A DNA stretch of 33,642 nt from Chrysochromulina tobinii (GCA_001275005.1 JWZX01002533.1:1-33642); one strand, 5' to 3'; shown: positions 24,910 through 33,642, counted from the stretch's first letter. Notes: a model not told the origin generated them from the letters alone. A program made the numbers and translations.

Positions 24910-27423
24910 TCATGCCCCAAGTGGACGGCCGAGCCCAAAAGGGAGCGTCTCAAGCTCGATACGGCGCTCAAAGTACTCTTCAGCGGTGATTGCGGCCCAA
25001 AGGAATGAGTGCGGCGCAAGCGACACATTGATCCGGATCGAGTAGTCCACCAGCACCCTGGCAGCCGACTGAGCGGGCACTGGCCATTTGGACGGGTTGA
25101 GCAGCGAGCCACCCCACTCCAAGGCCAGTCGCGAGCCTGGCAGAGCGCCCGCGTAATAGAGTGGCAGCCGCAGCGTGGCGACCTTCGTGGCCGCCGTGGG
25201 ATTGAAGAGGTTGAGGAACGCAATCGGCTCGCCTGCCGCCCGGGCGCTGGCGTTCACGTGCATCGCGGCTTCAACGCCCCGGCCCGTCGGCCTCGAGATG
25301 TGAATCACGTCACTCGACAAGATCGGCCGGTACCTGATGAGGGAGGCAATCAGAGGTCATCAGAGATCATCAGAGGTCATCAGAGGTCATCAGAGGCCAT
25401 CAGAGGTCATCAGAGGTTATCAGAGGGACAGGATCGACCGGTACCGTTTGTAGTGGGCCGTCCAGAGCTTCCACAGCTGCTTGGCTTGTGGGCTGCCATC
25501 GTCGTACATCTCGGGCCCACGGTAGCACGGAATATTCCCCTGCCCGAGCAGCGACGCGAGGGCCTCCTCGAGCGTCTCGAGATGGTCGTCGAGCGGCGGT
25601 GGCGTGCGGTACATCTCAAACCCCAGCCACCCCTCCGTCGTCGGACTGAAGATCGACGAGTCGTAGAGATACAGGCGCGCCATCTGCAGATACTCGGCCG
25701 TCGAGTCCACATGATTCCAAGCATCCGTGTACCCGGCAGGCTCGCGGTTGGTGCCGCCGCTATTCCAGTAGGGATCCGGAACGGTCAGGAATGTGTTGAA
25801 CTCGCGCTTGAGCTGCCGATAGAAGTCAACGTTAGCGGCGTACTGCACGAGCTGCGAGTTATTTACGTGGCGGAAGCCCGACTTGCTTGTGACCGCGCAC
25901 GTGGCGCCCTCATAGGGGCCATCAGTCTCGAGCATGGCCATGCCGGTCTTGTTGAGGAAGGAGACTATGTTGTCCCGGTACTGCTGATGGTAAGCGGTGC
26001 TGAAATCGGCAATGTCCACGCTGCTACCGGGGCCATCGGGCGAGATACACTTGTCATCGCCCGTGACGCCCCCGTACGACAATTGCATCAGAGTATACCC
26101 GCCCATCTCGATGCCCAGCGATTTTGCGAACGACGTGTCGGAGGCGACGCTTGCGATGTAGGTCGGATCGGTGGAAGCTGGATCGAAGCCTGAACCAAAC
26201 GAGAGGAGCATCGCCTCGAAGCCCACCTCCGCGGCCTGTGCGGCGACCCGACGAATGCCCGCCGAGGTTGCATTCGTTGAGTAGAAGTAGAGAAGGCTTT
26301 CGGTCACCTGGGGAAAAAGTGTGCGCATGACTCGGCGGCGGGTGAGCCATTGGCGCTCGGCCTCAGTCGTGTCGCAAATGGTGAAGAACATCGTCATGAA
26401 CCGGTAGGCACCGCCATTGGCCGCGAGCAGCTGCCACGGCCCGAGAGGGTACTGAAGCTGCAGGAGCAGCGCGGTCACTGCGAGGTTGGCGTGCAGTGAC
26501 TGGTCGTTGACGTCATCCTCATAGTCAGGATCTATCCACCACGTGGGATAGTTCATGCGGCTCCCCTCATACGATCCAACATGAGGGTCGGCAGCCGGCG
26601 GCTGCGCATACTTCCAAACGGTTTTGCGTGGCATGTAGTCGGTCTCGACCAGCAACCTGTCCTTGGCATCCTCTGCGACATGCAACTCCTCCGTGACGAG
26701 CGTCTCCACCAGCACCTCGTGATCACCGCCGTTGCTCACCTCAAGCCACTTGGAAAAGGTAGGCAGGCCGTCGTGCAGCTCGTACACGACGGTCACCCGC
26801 ACGCCGCAATAGCAGCCGCAGTGCCCCGCCGGCGGCATGAATCGCACACGGAGCTGCAGACCTAGCGGGGGCCACGCAGCCATCGAGGAGTGACGCTGCC
26901 CAGGAGTCCAGGCCCATGCCGCCTTGGGCTGCGCCGTCTCGTGAGACTCGTACACAAAATCGTCCTCGCCGACGGTCCAATTCCAACGATCTTCCTCGTA
27001 GATCGCGTAACGCATCTGACCACGGAGCCCGCCGATGGCAATGCCCGCTGAGCCGATGCTGCTGCCGGTCACGTTCGGGTCGGTCTGTCCCTCGAGCGCG
27101 TCCGCCGCGTATGGCAGCAGCCCCCGCCGATGAGCTGCACCCTCATCGGGGCAGCTCAACGTGATACGCGCCTCAGGGCTCACACCTCGTAGGACCTCCA
27201 GGACTCCTCCCGTGTCAAATGACGCCTCCGATCGTAGGGCCACTGTGGCAAAGTTGGGCGTAGTAACAAAGCGTCTTGATATCAGACCGTTGGAAAGAAG
27301 CAGGGAGCCATCCGCATCCTTGGTGAGAGTGGATGATACAAGCGGCTTATCGACGAGAAAATCCTCTGACGGGAGGTGACCGAGAGCTTGGAACGCGAGG
27401 AGCATTGCACAAGGACCTAACAT
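24910..27423 (-). CDS. Secreted glycoside-hydrolase-like protein (possibly GH36/clan-D-like), two exons
   Basis: Exons 27423-25445 and 25333-24910 join in phase 2 (KR-YRPILSS) to give 800 residues. A short hydrophobic leader (MLGPCAMLLAFQALG) suggests secretion. The N-terminal half is a beta-sandwich-like region (LLLSNGLISRRFVTTPNF...). A barrel-like region follows (VGFEAMLLSFGSGFD, LGIEMGGYTLMQLSYGG), with MAMLETDGPYEG as a possible acid-residue strand end. A C-terminal beta domain contains PIAFLNLFNPTAATKVATLRLPLYYAG. The order of domains recalls alpha-galactosidase-type (GH36/clan D) enzymes, but this is from general resemblance; substrate and family are not established. Asn-x-Ser/Thr sites are frequent. 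Confidence 0.6.
25334..25444 (-). repeat. Intron of the hydrolase-like gene: CTGATGACCT decamer array with exon echo
   Basis: In transcript sense this 111-nt intron opens GTACCGGTCGATCCTGTCC, and exon 2 opens GTACCGGCCGATCTTGTCG (16 of 19 identical). Eight CTGATNNCCT decamers follow, then CCCTCATCAG. Composition, orientation and acceptor match the polycystin introns about 14 kb away. Confidence 0.88.
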
Positions 27424-27800
27424 AGTTTTGAGGGCCTGTGGTGCAGAAGAGGGACCCTGTGACCAAGCTGGGAGCTGTCATGATGAAGTCATTATGAAAA
27501 CACACAATTCACAGTCAATGTTTATAACTCAAAGTACACGTAAACAGCATACAGGACTATCGAAATGAGACACTAGCTGGCGGAGAGCTGAGAAACAGCC
27601 AAAATAAGAAAGTGCGGTGAGACCCAGAGAATGAACTCGCGGCAGGGAGGGCGCCCGCGTCGACTTGGCGCCGGTGAACCCCCAGTTGGGCGGTGGGTAA
27701 TTTCACGGAAACCTAAGTTTGCATACACCCAGCCGATGAATCTAAAGTAAGAACCCGAGCGACCTCTGACACTCTCGCGCTCCGCCGCGAGCGAGACTAT
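27424..27800. promoter_or_regulatory. Intergenic region upstream of the hydrolase-like gene
   Basis: This 377-bp, relatively AT-rich interval lies between the hydrolase-like start codon and the 3' end of the PH-TPR gene. It should hold the hydrolase-like promoter. I see no clear TATA box and no coding region. Confidence 0.4.
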
Positions 27801-29210
27801 CTACGATATGGATGTGCTGCTGGCGCCGGAGGCGTCGGCGCCGCTCACCGCCGGGGCGTCGGTGCGGTAGATCGGCGCCTCGCCGCCCGAGGCGCGCCGC
27901 TCGTAGAGCTGCGCGCCGCGCGCGGCGACGCTGTCCATCTGCTTCGCACGCCGCTCACGCGCAACTTCGAGGTTTCGTCTCGCCACCTCGTACTCGGGCT
28001 GCAGCTCGAGCGCGTGCTCAAAGTCGGCAAAGGCCTCGGAGTACTTGCACATCTTGAGCAGCAGCGCACCGCGGTTGTTGTACGACTTCGGGTTCGAAGG
28101 GTCAAGCTCCACTGCCTTTGAGTAGTCATGCTCGGCGCCCTCTATCATCGAGGCATCACGCGCCGACAGCTTGCGATAGCAGTTGCCGCGATTGGTGTAC
28201 GACTGCGCATAGCCCGGGTCGAGAAGGATCGCCCTGTTGAAGCTCTCGAGCGCCCTCGGCACATCGCCCAGCTCGTAGTAGCACACGCCTCGGTCGTTGC
28301 ACGTCTCGGCCGACACCTGCCCCAAGTGGATCACGATCTCGAGATCGGGCAGGGCCTCGGACCACGCGCCCTGGCTGAGGTACATGCGCGCGCGGTCCAG
28401 GAGCGCCTGCCAGCAGATCGGGTCGTGCTCGAGCACCTGCGAGTAGATGGCCTCCGAGCGCGCCCCATCCCCAAGCTGCCAGTGGCACCACGCGCACTGT
28501 AGCCGTACGTGGCTCGCCACCTCGGAAGGCACGAAGGCGAGCACTTGTTCAAACTGCTCGAGCGCGGTCGCGTACTCTTGCACCTCGCAGAGCAGCTTGC
28601 CCGTCTCGTAGAGCGCGGCGAGCACTACCGGCTCCTTGCTCGTGGGCCGCTGCCCGTGCCCCGACAGCTGCAGCGCCCGCGAGTACGCGGCCCTGGCCTC
28701 CTCGATGCGCCCCTCGCGCGAGAGCATGTAGCCATCGGAAACGGCCTTCCAAGCGGCGGCGGCGGCCGGTTCGAGGCCACTCGTCTGCCCCGCCTCGACG
28801 GCGCTCACCTGCTCGCGGTACGTGTCCTCTACGCAGCTGTCTGCGCCGCTGCTTATCGCGCTCGCCGGCTTGGATGAGCGGGTCGCCGCGAGGAGAACCT
28901 GCAGCCACTCCAGCTTTTCCTTGACGGTGTCGGCGTATACGATGAAGGGTTTCTTCTCGGCTGTGTCGAAGTAGAAGGCCGTCGGCGCAAGCGTCGTATC
29001 GAGCGACGAGCCGCCCTCTGCCCGACGCAGATGCCGCACGCGCGTGATCGTTACGGTGCCCTTGCCCTTGCCCTTGCTCGCCGCCGCCTGGTCCTCGTAG
29101 TACGAAAGCTTGCAGTTGGCGCGCAGCACGAACCAGCGCCGCTTGAAGTCGGTGTTGAACGCGTGACCCTGCTTGTGCAGCCAGCCGCGATGCTTGTCCA
29201 CTTCCGCCAT
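27801..29210 (-). CDS. PH domain - TPR protein
   Basis: This is a 469-residue protein from the ATG at 29210 (MAEVDKHRGWLHKQG). A pleckstrin-homology domain occupies about residues 5-110: GWLHKQGHAFNTDFKRRWFVL at the start and EKLEWLQVLLAAT as the C-terminal helix with its invariant Trp. A helical TPR array follows at about 155-440, with clear units such as NDRGVCYYELGDVPRALESF, YTNRGNCYRKLSARD and YNNRGALLLKMCKYSEAFAD. PH domains bind phosphoinositides or proteins at membranes, and TPRs bind peptides, so a membrane-recruited adaptor is likely. A longer frame to 29519 exists, but its extra 103 residues look like divergent-promoter sequence. Confidence 0.85.
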   Translation of the reverse strand: MAEVDKHRGWLHKQGHAFNTDFKRRWFVLRANCKLSYYEDQAAASKGKGKGTVTITRVRHLRRAEGGSSLDTTLAPTAFYFDTAEKKPFIVYADTVKEKLEWLQVLLAATRSSKPASAISSGADSCVEDTYREQVSAVEAGQTSGLEPAAAAAWKAVSDGYMLSREGRIEEARAAYSRALQLSGHGQRPTSKEPVVLAALYETGKLLCEVQEYATALEQFEQVLAFVPSEVASHVRLQCAWCHWQLGDGARSEAIYSQVLEHDPICWQALLDRARMYLSQGAWSEALPDLEIVIHLGQVSAETCNDRGVCYYELGDVPRALESFNRAILLDPGYAQSYTNRGNCYRKLSARDASMIEGAEHDYSKAVELDPSNPKSYNNRGALLLKMCKYSEAFADFEHALELQPEYEVARRNLEVARERRAKQMDSVAARGAQLYERRASGGEAPIYRTDAPAVSGADASGASSTSIS

Positions 29211-29598
29211 GTCGTAGTGTGAAAACTGTGTGAAATTGAAAGGACAATCCCTAGAGCACAAGGAGGAGACAAGGGAAGTCGAGTTGAGTCGCGCGTTTTG
29301 CCGGCGATTTCGCATCGCCGTAAGTTCGACAACTTCGTCCGCGGTCAGCAAAGGGTGCGCTTCCCTGCTGTGCGCGGCGCCAGTAACACCAACCTTGCCT
29401 GACGCGCCGTCGCACTCTGGCCTGAGCACTGCACTCTGGCCCACCTGCAACGACGGCTCGCTGCTGCTGATTGCACGCGCCTGGCGCTTTGCTGTGGCAC
29501 CGAAGCCTCCACCGGCCACTTTCTCGCCTGCGCCTCAATCAATGTGCTTCAATCCTGCTGACCAGATCCCGCGCGCGCACGCCCCGTAGGTGTCCAAC
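29211..29598. promoter_or_regulatory. Divergent promoter region between PH-TPR and clathrin light chain genes
   Basis: 388 bp separate the two start codons. Frames are open on both strands but show no family sequence. No TATA box is obvious. Confidence 0.4.
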
Positions 29599-30198
29599 AT
29601 GGACGACGATGATTTCGGCTCTTCGCCCGCGCCCGCGCCCGAGGTCGGTGGTGACGAGTTTGACATGCCTGTGTCTGCGCCCAACGACATGGGCGGCGCG
29701 AACATGGGCGGCATGGACATGGGCGGCTCGAACATGGGCGGCATGGACATGGGCGGCATGGACATGGGCGGCATGGGTGGCATGGGCATGAGCGTGGCCC
29801 CAGCCCCGGCGCCTCCGCCGATGCCGATGCCGCCAATGGGCGGCATGGGCGGCGGCTTCGTCGCGCCGATGGAGATGGGTGCTGTGGCCAAATGGCGCGT
29901 CGAGCGCGACGAGAAGGTCGCGGCCAAGGCGGCCGCCTCGCGCGAGGCGGAGGCTGCCAAGCTTGCAGAGGCCAAGGCGGCGCTCGATAACTTCTACGCC
30001 GAGCGCACGAGCAAAATCGCCAAGCGTGCGGCCGAGAACCGCACTGCGGAGGCGGCGTACGCCGCTGAACGCGACAGCGCCATGATCGCCAACTCGTGGG
30101 AATCGGTCTGCAAGCTCGTCGACCTCAAGGAGAAGGCGGGCGCCATTAAGGACACGTCTCGCATGCGCTCGCTCCTCACGCAGCTCAAGCACGGCTGA
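29599..30198 (+). CDS. Clathrin light chain
   Basis: This 199-residue protein starts at the ATG at 29599 (MDDDDFGSS). The N-terminus is acidic. A Met/Gly-rich repeat region (about 30-90; NMGGMDMGGSNMGGMDMGG) precedes the heavy-chain-binding helix, which starts at AVAKWRVERDEKVAAKAAAS. The family's C-terminal features follow: LDNFYAERTSKIAKRAAENR, NSWESVCKLVDL and DTSRMRSLLTQLKHG. Light chains bind the clathrin heavy-chain hub and regulate coat assembly at trans-Golgi and plasma membrane. The Met-Gly repeat in place of the usual variable region is unusual and may be a lineage-specific expansion of an ATGGGCGGC-type unit. Confidence 0.9.
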   Translation: MDDDDFGSSPAPAPEVGGDEFDMPVSAPNDMGGANMGGMDMGGSNMGGMDMGGMDMGGMGGMGMSVAPAPAPPPMPMPPMGGMGGGFVAPMEMGAVAKWRVERDEKVAAKAAASREAEAAKLAEAKAALDNFYAERTSKIAKRAAENRTAEAAYAAERDSAMIANSWESVCKLVDLKEKAGAIKDTSRMRSLLTQLKHG

Positions 30199-30688
30199 GC
30201 GCGAGTGCCCGCAGTGGAGAGCGCCCCCCTCCCGAGCTAGCGACGAGAGGAGAGCGCGCGTGCATCGCGAGGCGGCGGTGACGCAACGCACGAGATCGGG
30301 AGGGAATTTTATGTGGAGGGGTTGGCCGGAGGAGCGTATAGTATGCCTGCCGGCTCGGCAATCTGTTGAACGAGGTCAGAACTGGGGGGGATGTCGGCAC
30401 AAAGCGTGCCAAGAAATTGAAACCCAAACCGGACGGCTCTATTCAAACACCCGGTCGCAGAGAGTGCAGACTGAGTGGCTGCCAGGGAGGTGCAGTGGGC
30501 GGCCGCGGCGAAGCGTCCGACCGCGTGGACGGGACCGGTCCGGAGACGCGGGTTGACGCGGGTTGCCGGGTCGTCCCTCCACGCCCCAGCCGCCCGCGCG
30601 CCCCACGCACCACACACCTGCCGGACGAGTTTCGTATCGCGGACTTGAACGTTTCTCCGTAGGCCGAGGGCCTGCATGGCACGTTGTC
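30199..30688. other. Gap between convergent genes
   Basis: This 490-bp stretch lies between the 3' ends of the clathrin light chain and DEK-HMG genes. Short frames are open on both strands, but I find no recognisable protein or RNA gene. Confidence 0.45.
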
Positions 30689-31624
30689 CTACTCCTCCTG
30701 GGCCTCGTCCTTTTCCTCGGCCGCAGGCTCGTCCTTGTCGTCCTCCTCAGCGTCCTCGTCGTCCTCGCCACCCTCCTCCTCGTCCTCCTCCTCCTCGTCC
30801 TCGTCGCCCTCGTTGTCCTCTTCCTTGCTCACCTTCTGTTTCTTCTTGGCGGGCCCGCTGCTGCCGCCCCCGAGCGCCGCCTTGAGCGCCGCCTTCTTCT
30901 TATCATACTCCGCCTTGAGCGCCGCCGCCTCGGCTTCGTACTTTTGCCTACGCTCATCCGAGATGCCCTTCCACTTCTCAGCGAGGATCTTCATCATGTC
31001 GGTTGCCGAGGCGTCCGGGTTCTCCTGCTTAACCTTTTCGCGCTTGTTGTTGCAGTACAGCAAGTACCCCGACGGCGGCCGCTTGAGCTCATCCTTGGCC
31101 TTCTTGCCTTTGCCTTTGGCCTTCTTCTCGGAACGTGCGCGCTTCTCGCCAGACTTGAGCGCGAGCGACTTTTTGCCGCTCTCGGCTGGTTCCTGCAGGA
31201 AGGCGACCAGCGCCTCCACGTTCTCAGCCTTCGTTCCTGACGTCGGCTGGTCGCACAGCGCGAGCAGCGTCTTGATCATCTTGCCGTCAAGCTTGGACAC
31301 GGAAGCCTTCTTTTTCTCGAGCTCAGCGCCGTCGAGAGTAAAGCCCGAAAACTCGCGCAGATTCTTCTTCACCTCGGTCTGCTTGCCCGGCCGGCCAAAG
31401 CACACCGCGTGGAACTTCTTGAGTTCCTCACTCGAGGCCGGATGCTTGTCAATGAGGATCTTCACATTCTCAATGTCGCCGAGCTTCGTGCCTGCGCCTG
31501 CGGCGATGGTGAATTCCTTCACTTCCTTCTCCTCGATCTTGAAAGTATCGACGGCCTTCACCTCACGCTTCGGGCGCTCGCGGGCGCCCGTCGCGACGGG
31601 CTCTTTCGCTGCCGCGTCGGCCAT
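30689..31624 (-). CDS. DEK-domain and HMG-box chromatin protein
   Basis: This is a 311-residue nuclear protein. Residues about 36-148 match the DEK pseudo-SAP/SAP region: FTIAAGAGTKLGDIE, the HAVCFGRPGK turn, VKKNLREFSGF, and a helical end VEALVAFLQEP. A Lys-rich basic segment (152-178) leads into an HMG box at about 180-246 (LKRPPSGYLLYCNNKREKVK, ILAEKWKGISDERRQKYEAEA). The tail (about 268-311) is almost entirely Asp/Glu. DEK proteins bind cruciform or supercoiled DNA and histones; HMG boxes bend DNA; an acidic tail can act as a histone mimic. The two modules in one short protein suggest an architectural chromatin factor. The start at 31624 is an ATG (MADAAAKEPV). It is divergent from the next gene with 144 bp between starts. 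Confidence 0.88.
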   Translation of the reverse strand: MADAAAKEPVATGARERPKREVKAVDTFKIEEKEVKEFTIAAGAGTKLGDIENVKILIDKHPASSEELKKFHAVCFGRPGKQTEVKKNLREFSGFTLDGAELEKKKASVSKLDGKMIKTLLALCDQPTSGTKAENVEALVAFLQEPAESGKKSLALKSGEKRARSEKKAKGKGKKAKDELKRPPSGYLLYCNNKREKVKQENPDASATDMMKILAEKWKGISDERRQKYEAEAAALKAEYDKKKAALKAALGGGSSGPAKKKQKVSKEEDNEGDEDEEEEDEEEGGEDDEDAEEDDKDEPAAEEKDEAQEE

Positions 31625-31768
31625 ATTTGCGTCCGCGGTGGCGCCAAAGTTGACGAAGATGATTCTATCGCTTACTCAAGCTCTCAGGCTCGGATAACGA
31701 ACTAGTTTCTTCCGGCTCGGATCCCCGAACTCTAGCGCGAATCGAGCATTCCCGCGCTTACCGGTACG
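31625..31768. promoter_or_regulatory. Short divergent promoter region
   Basis: Only 144 bp separate the start codons of the DEK-HMG gene (-) and the large secreted-protein gene (+), so the two probably share regulatory sequence. No TATA box is visible. Confidence 0.4.
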
Positions 31769-33642
31769 ATGCGGCTTTGGAAGGCGCGGACGCGCTCGCC
31801 TAGCCTGACGCTCTGGTTCTTCGCTGCACTCTTCCTGAAGCATGGCGCAGCGGACCTATGGCCCAACATGACGGCCGTTGCGTGCGATCGCGAGCCGGCT
31901 ATTTCGGGCACGACGCTCGCCCACTGCAACATCACCACGCGCGACCGCTTTGGCCAGCCAGTGGGCGGCGCTGAGGCGGACAACTTCTACATCGAACCGA
32001 CAACAGAGCTGACGCAGCAAGGCGCCATCTACGGCGGACCCATTCACTGGTACGTGGACTTTGCCACGTGTCCCGCGGGCACGCACAATGTCACGGTCTC
32101 GGTCAGGCTGGCGCCGTTCGATGAGGTCAACGTGACAGGCGAGGTGCTGGTGGTGGGTGGCCACACGACCAACTTCACGATCGACTGCGGGCGATTTCTT
32201 GCGGGAGGGGTGGCCGTAGCAGGCGATCCGGTCGCGTGCGCCATCACTACGATTGACGCGTGTTCCAACCCGACCGCGACTCCGTGGCCCCACTCTGCAA
32301 CGGAGTGGCACATCGAGCGCTACGGAAAGGCGCTGCTGGGGCCGCACGGAGACGTGGTGCTGCCCGTCGTGCAGGGCGCGCCGTTCTTCGTGGCGGCGAG
32401 CGGCGGCACCGCGGGCGGCGCCGTCGTCGTGTCCACGCAGCCGCAGACAGAGGCGTACACGACCGTCTTCGGCACTGGGAGGTACTGGGATGAAAGCCTC
32501 AATTACACAGAGGCCGGGACAGCCGGCGTGACCGTGTCGCTCGTGACGGCCAACTTCTCGTCGACGTTGAGCTCGGGCATCCTCATCCGCGCGGCGGCTC
32601 TCTCCGAGCACCAGACGGTGGTCCACTGCTTCCCCAACCCGCTGCCCATTCGGCACCAAGTCACGTGCCTCGTCAGCACCTTCGACCGATTCGGCAACCC
32701 GCAGATTGGCGCCACGCCCGACCAGCTCCAGCTCCTGTATCTGCTCGACCCAGCGGACCCGAACGAGAACACGCCCTGCTGCCGTGTGGCACCGGGTGGC
32801 CCACTCGTGGGGCTGCAGCCGACGGACCGCCTCGACACCTTCTCGGTCAGCTACATGGCCGTCGCGCGCGGGCGGGCGGGCATTCGCGTGTCGCACACGT
32901 TTACGATCGGCCAGCCTAACCAGGTGAAGAGCCACCACGTGGAGGTCGTGCGCACCGACCTGTTCTTCTCACCCGACACGGCAGTCATGCGGCTGCCGCA
33001 GACATTCACAGTGAGCCTCAGCACGTACGGCGCCGCACATTGGTCGACGATGATTCGCTTCGTACCCGGAGGCCAGTCGGCGGTGGACGCGGGTTGCTTG
33101 CAAGCGCCGAACTCGAGGCTCGCGCTCGTGGTCGACACGTTGAATCAGGCAACGTCCAGCCCGGTATTCCGATTCGACCTGCCGGGAGCGTACGGCGTGT
33201 GCTTCTTTGTGAACGCGAGCACCAGCCCCGCCGGTCAGGGCACGAGGCCCTCCGACTACCTCGACGGTGGGGCGCTCGAGGTTTTCTACCCTGTCCAGAC
33301 GATGCAAGGGGGACAGACAGGCCTGGATCTGCTCGTGAACGCGGAGCTCTCGCTCACGCTAGAGACGCCGACCATCGGCCAGAGCACATACGATCTGGGC
33401 GGTGACCTCGTGAAACTGGTGCCCGACGGCGAAAATTGCACGTTCGCGGCCAATGTGAGCGACGGCGGCCTCGTGACACGTTCTCTTGTTGGCGCCAACA
33501 CTATCTTTTCGATCCCAGTGCAGCTCATGGTGCCGGCCGTCTACACGTTGTGCCATGCTTTCAAGCACCAGTTCACCCGTCAGGTGTGCCGAATGACGCC
33601 GAAGGCGCCGCCCCCCGCGGCCCCGCCTCTGCCGCCTGCGGT
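31769..33642 (+). CDS. Large secreted protein with Ig/filamin-like segments, truncated by the window edge
   Basis: An open frame of at least 624 codons starts at the ATG at 31769 and runs off the window with no stop. A signal-peptide-like leader (SLTLWFFAALFLKHGAA) is preceded by a basic start. The body is rich in beta-strand-like, Cys-containing segments, has many N-glycosylation sequons (NMT, NIT, NVT, NFT, NYT) and carries two related strands, TTRDRFGQPVGGAEADNF and STFDRFGNPQIGATPDQL. The D-x-x-G-N/Q-P turn is common in Ig-like invasin/filamin-type repeats. It ends here in a Pro-rich run (PKAPPPAAPPLPPA), which in algae often precedes a wall-associated or transmembrane region. Extracellular surface function is inferred; the ligand is unknown. 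Confidence 0.75.
   Translation, partial: MRLWKARTRSPSLTLWFFAALFLKHGAADLWPNMTAVACDREPAISGTTLAHCNITTRDRFGQPVGGAEADNFYIEPTTELTQQGAIYGGPIHWYVDFATCPAGTHNVTVSVRLAPFDEVNVTGEVLVVGGHTTNFTIDCGRFLAGGVAVAGDPVACAITTIDACSNPTATPWPHSATEWHIERYGKALLGPHGDVVLPVVQGAPFFVAASGGTAGGAVVVSTQPQTEAYTTVFGTGRYWDESLNYTEAGTAGVTVSLVTANFSSTLSSGILIRAAALSEHQTVVHCFPNPLPIRHQVTCLVSTFDRFGNPQIGATPDQLQLLYLLDPADPNENTPCCRVAPGGPLVGLQPTDRLDTFSVSYMAVARGRAGIRVSHTFTIGQPNQVKSHHVEVVRTDLFFSPDTAVMRLPQTFTVSLSTYGAAHWSTMIRFVPGGQSAVDAGCLQAPNSRLALVVDTLNQATSSPVFRFDLPGAYGVCFFVNASTSPAGQGTRPSDYLDGGALEVFYPVQTMQGGQTGLDLLVNAELSLTLETPTIGQSTYDLGGDLVKLVPDGENCTFAANVSDGGLVTRSLVGANTIFSIPVQLMVPAVYTLCHAFKHQFTRQVCRMTPKAPPPAAPPLPPA

Noticed and set aside
25009-26193. 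394-codon plus-strand frame across the hydrolase-like gene
   Set aside because: It is antisense to a clearly coding frame, is rich in Arg/His/Gly as expected from GC-rich antisense, crosses the intron array and has no domain.
30684-31697. 337-codon plus-strand Ser-rich frame
   Set aside because: It is antisense to the DEK-HMG gene; the Ser runs mirror the acidic tail.

Overview
The window reads as nuclear DNA from a GC-rich unicellular eukaryote, most likely a haptophyte-type or related alga. The evidence is spliceosomal introns (GT-AG plus one probable GC-AG), a clathrin light chain, a mitochondrial inner-membrane protease, a DEK/HMG chromatin protein, a polycystin channel and a bacterial-type vitamin B6 synthase with an N-terminal targeting-like extension. 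The lineage guess is inference from gene content and base composition only.

Layout. About 0.26-1.5 kb: a 2-oxoglutarate/Fe(II) oxygenase (-) whose ends are unresolved. 2.0-3.75 kb: a fused PdxT-PdxS pyridoxal-5'-phosphate synthase (-), divergent from a 97-residue single-span protein (+, 4.0-4.3 kb). 4.77-11.14 kb: one large polycystin (TRPP)-like channel gene (-), which I reconstruct as 14 exons and 13 introns with every junction in phase (1177 aa). 11.4-12.7 kb: a single-repeat Myb/zinc-knuckle protein (+). 13.9-18.2 kb: an ABCG-type transporter with a Cys-rich N-terminal ectodomain (+). 18.4-19.9 kb: an RMDN/FAM82-like TPR protein (+, one intron). Then four minus-strand genes: an STI1/TPR co-chaperone, a membrane J-domain protein, an Imp2-like protease and a secreted glycoside-hydrolase-like protein (one intron). 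27.8-29.2 kb: a PH-TPR protein (-). 29.6-30.2 kb: clathrin light chain (+). 30.7-31.6 kb: a DEK-HMG-box protein (-). 31.77 kb to the window end: a large secreted Ig-like protein (+), truncated by the window edge.

The most interesting feature is the intron population. Twelve of the 13 polycystin introns and the single glycoside-hydrolase-like intron consist largely of short tandem repeats. Read in the direction of transcription, these are runs of CTRATNRCC-type units about 10 nt long, and nearly every unit contains CTGAT or CTAAT, a match to the yUnAy branch-point consensus. Many of these introns also carry near-exact copies ('echoes') of the neighbouring exon edge, including the splice site. 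In the clearest cases the intron begins with a copy of the first bases of the next exon: 38 of 38 nt in the 83-nt last polycystin intron, 16 of 19 nt in the hydrolase-like gene, and 10 of 10 nt in intron 11. This fits introns created or enlarged by tandem duplication across an AG|GT junction, followed by expansion of a branch-point-like minisatellite. Most neighbouring genes have no apparent intron.

Other points to check are the PdxT-PdxS fusion, the DEK plus HMG-box architecture, tandem duplications spanning the 3' ends of two genes, and GTCAA repeats upstream of two minus-strand genes.
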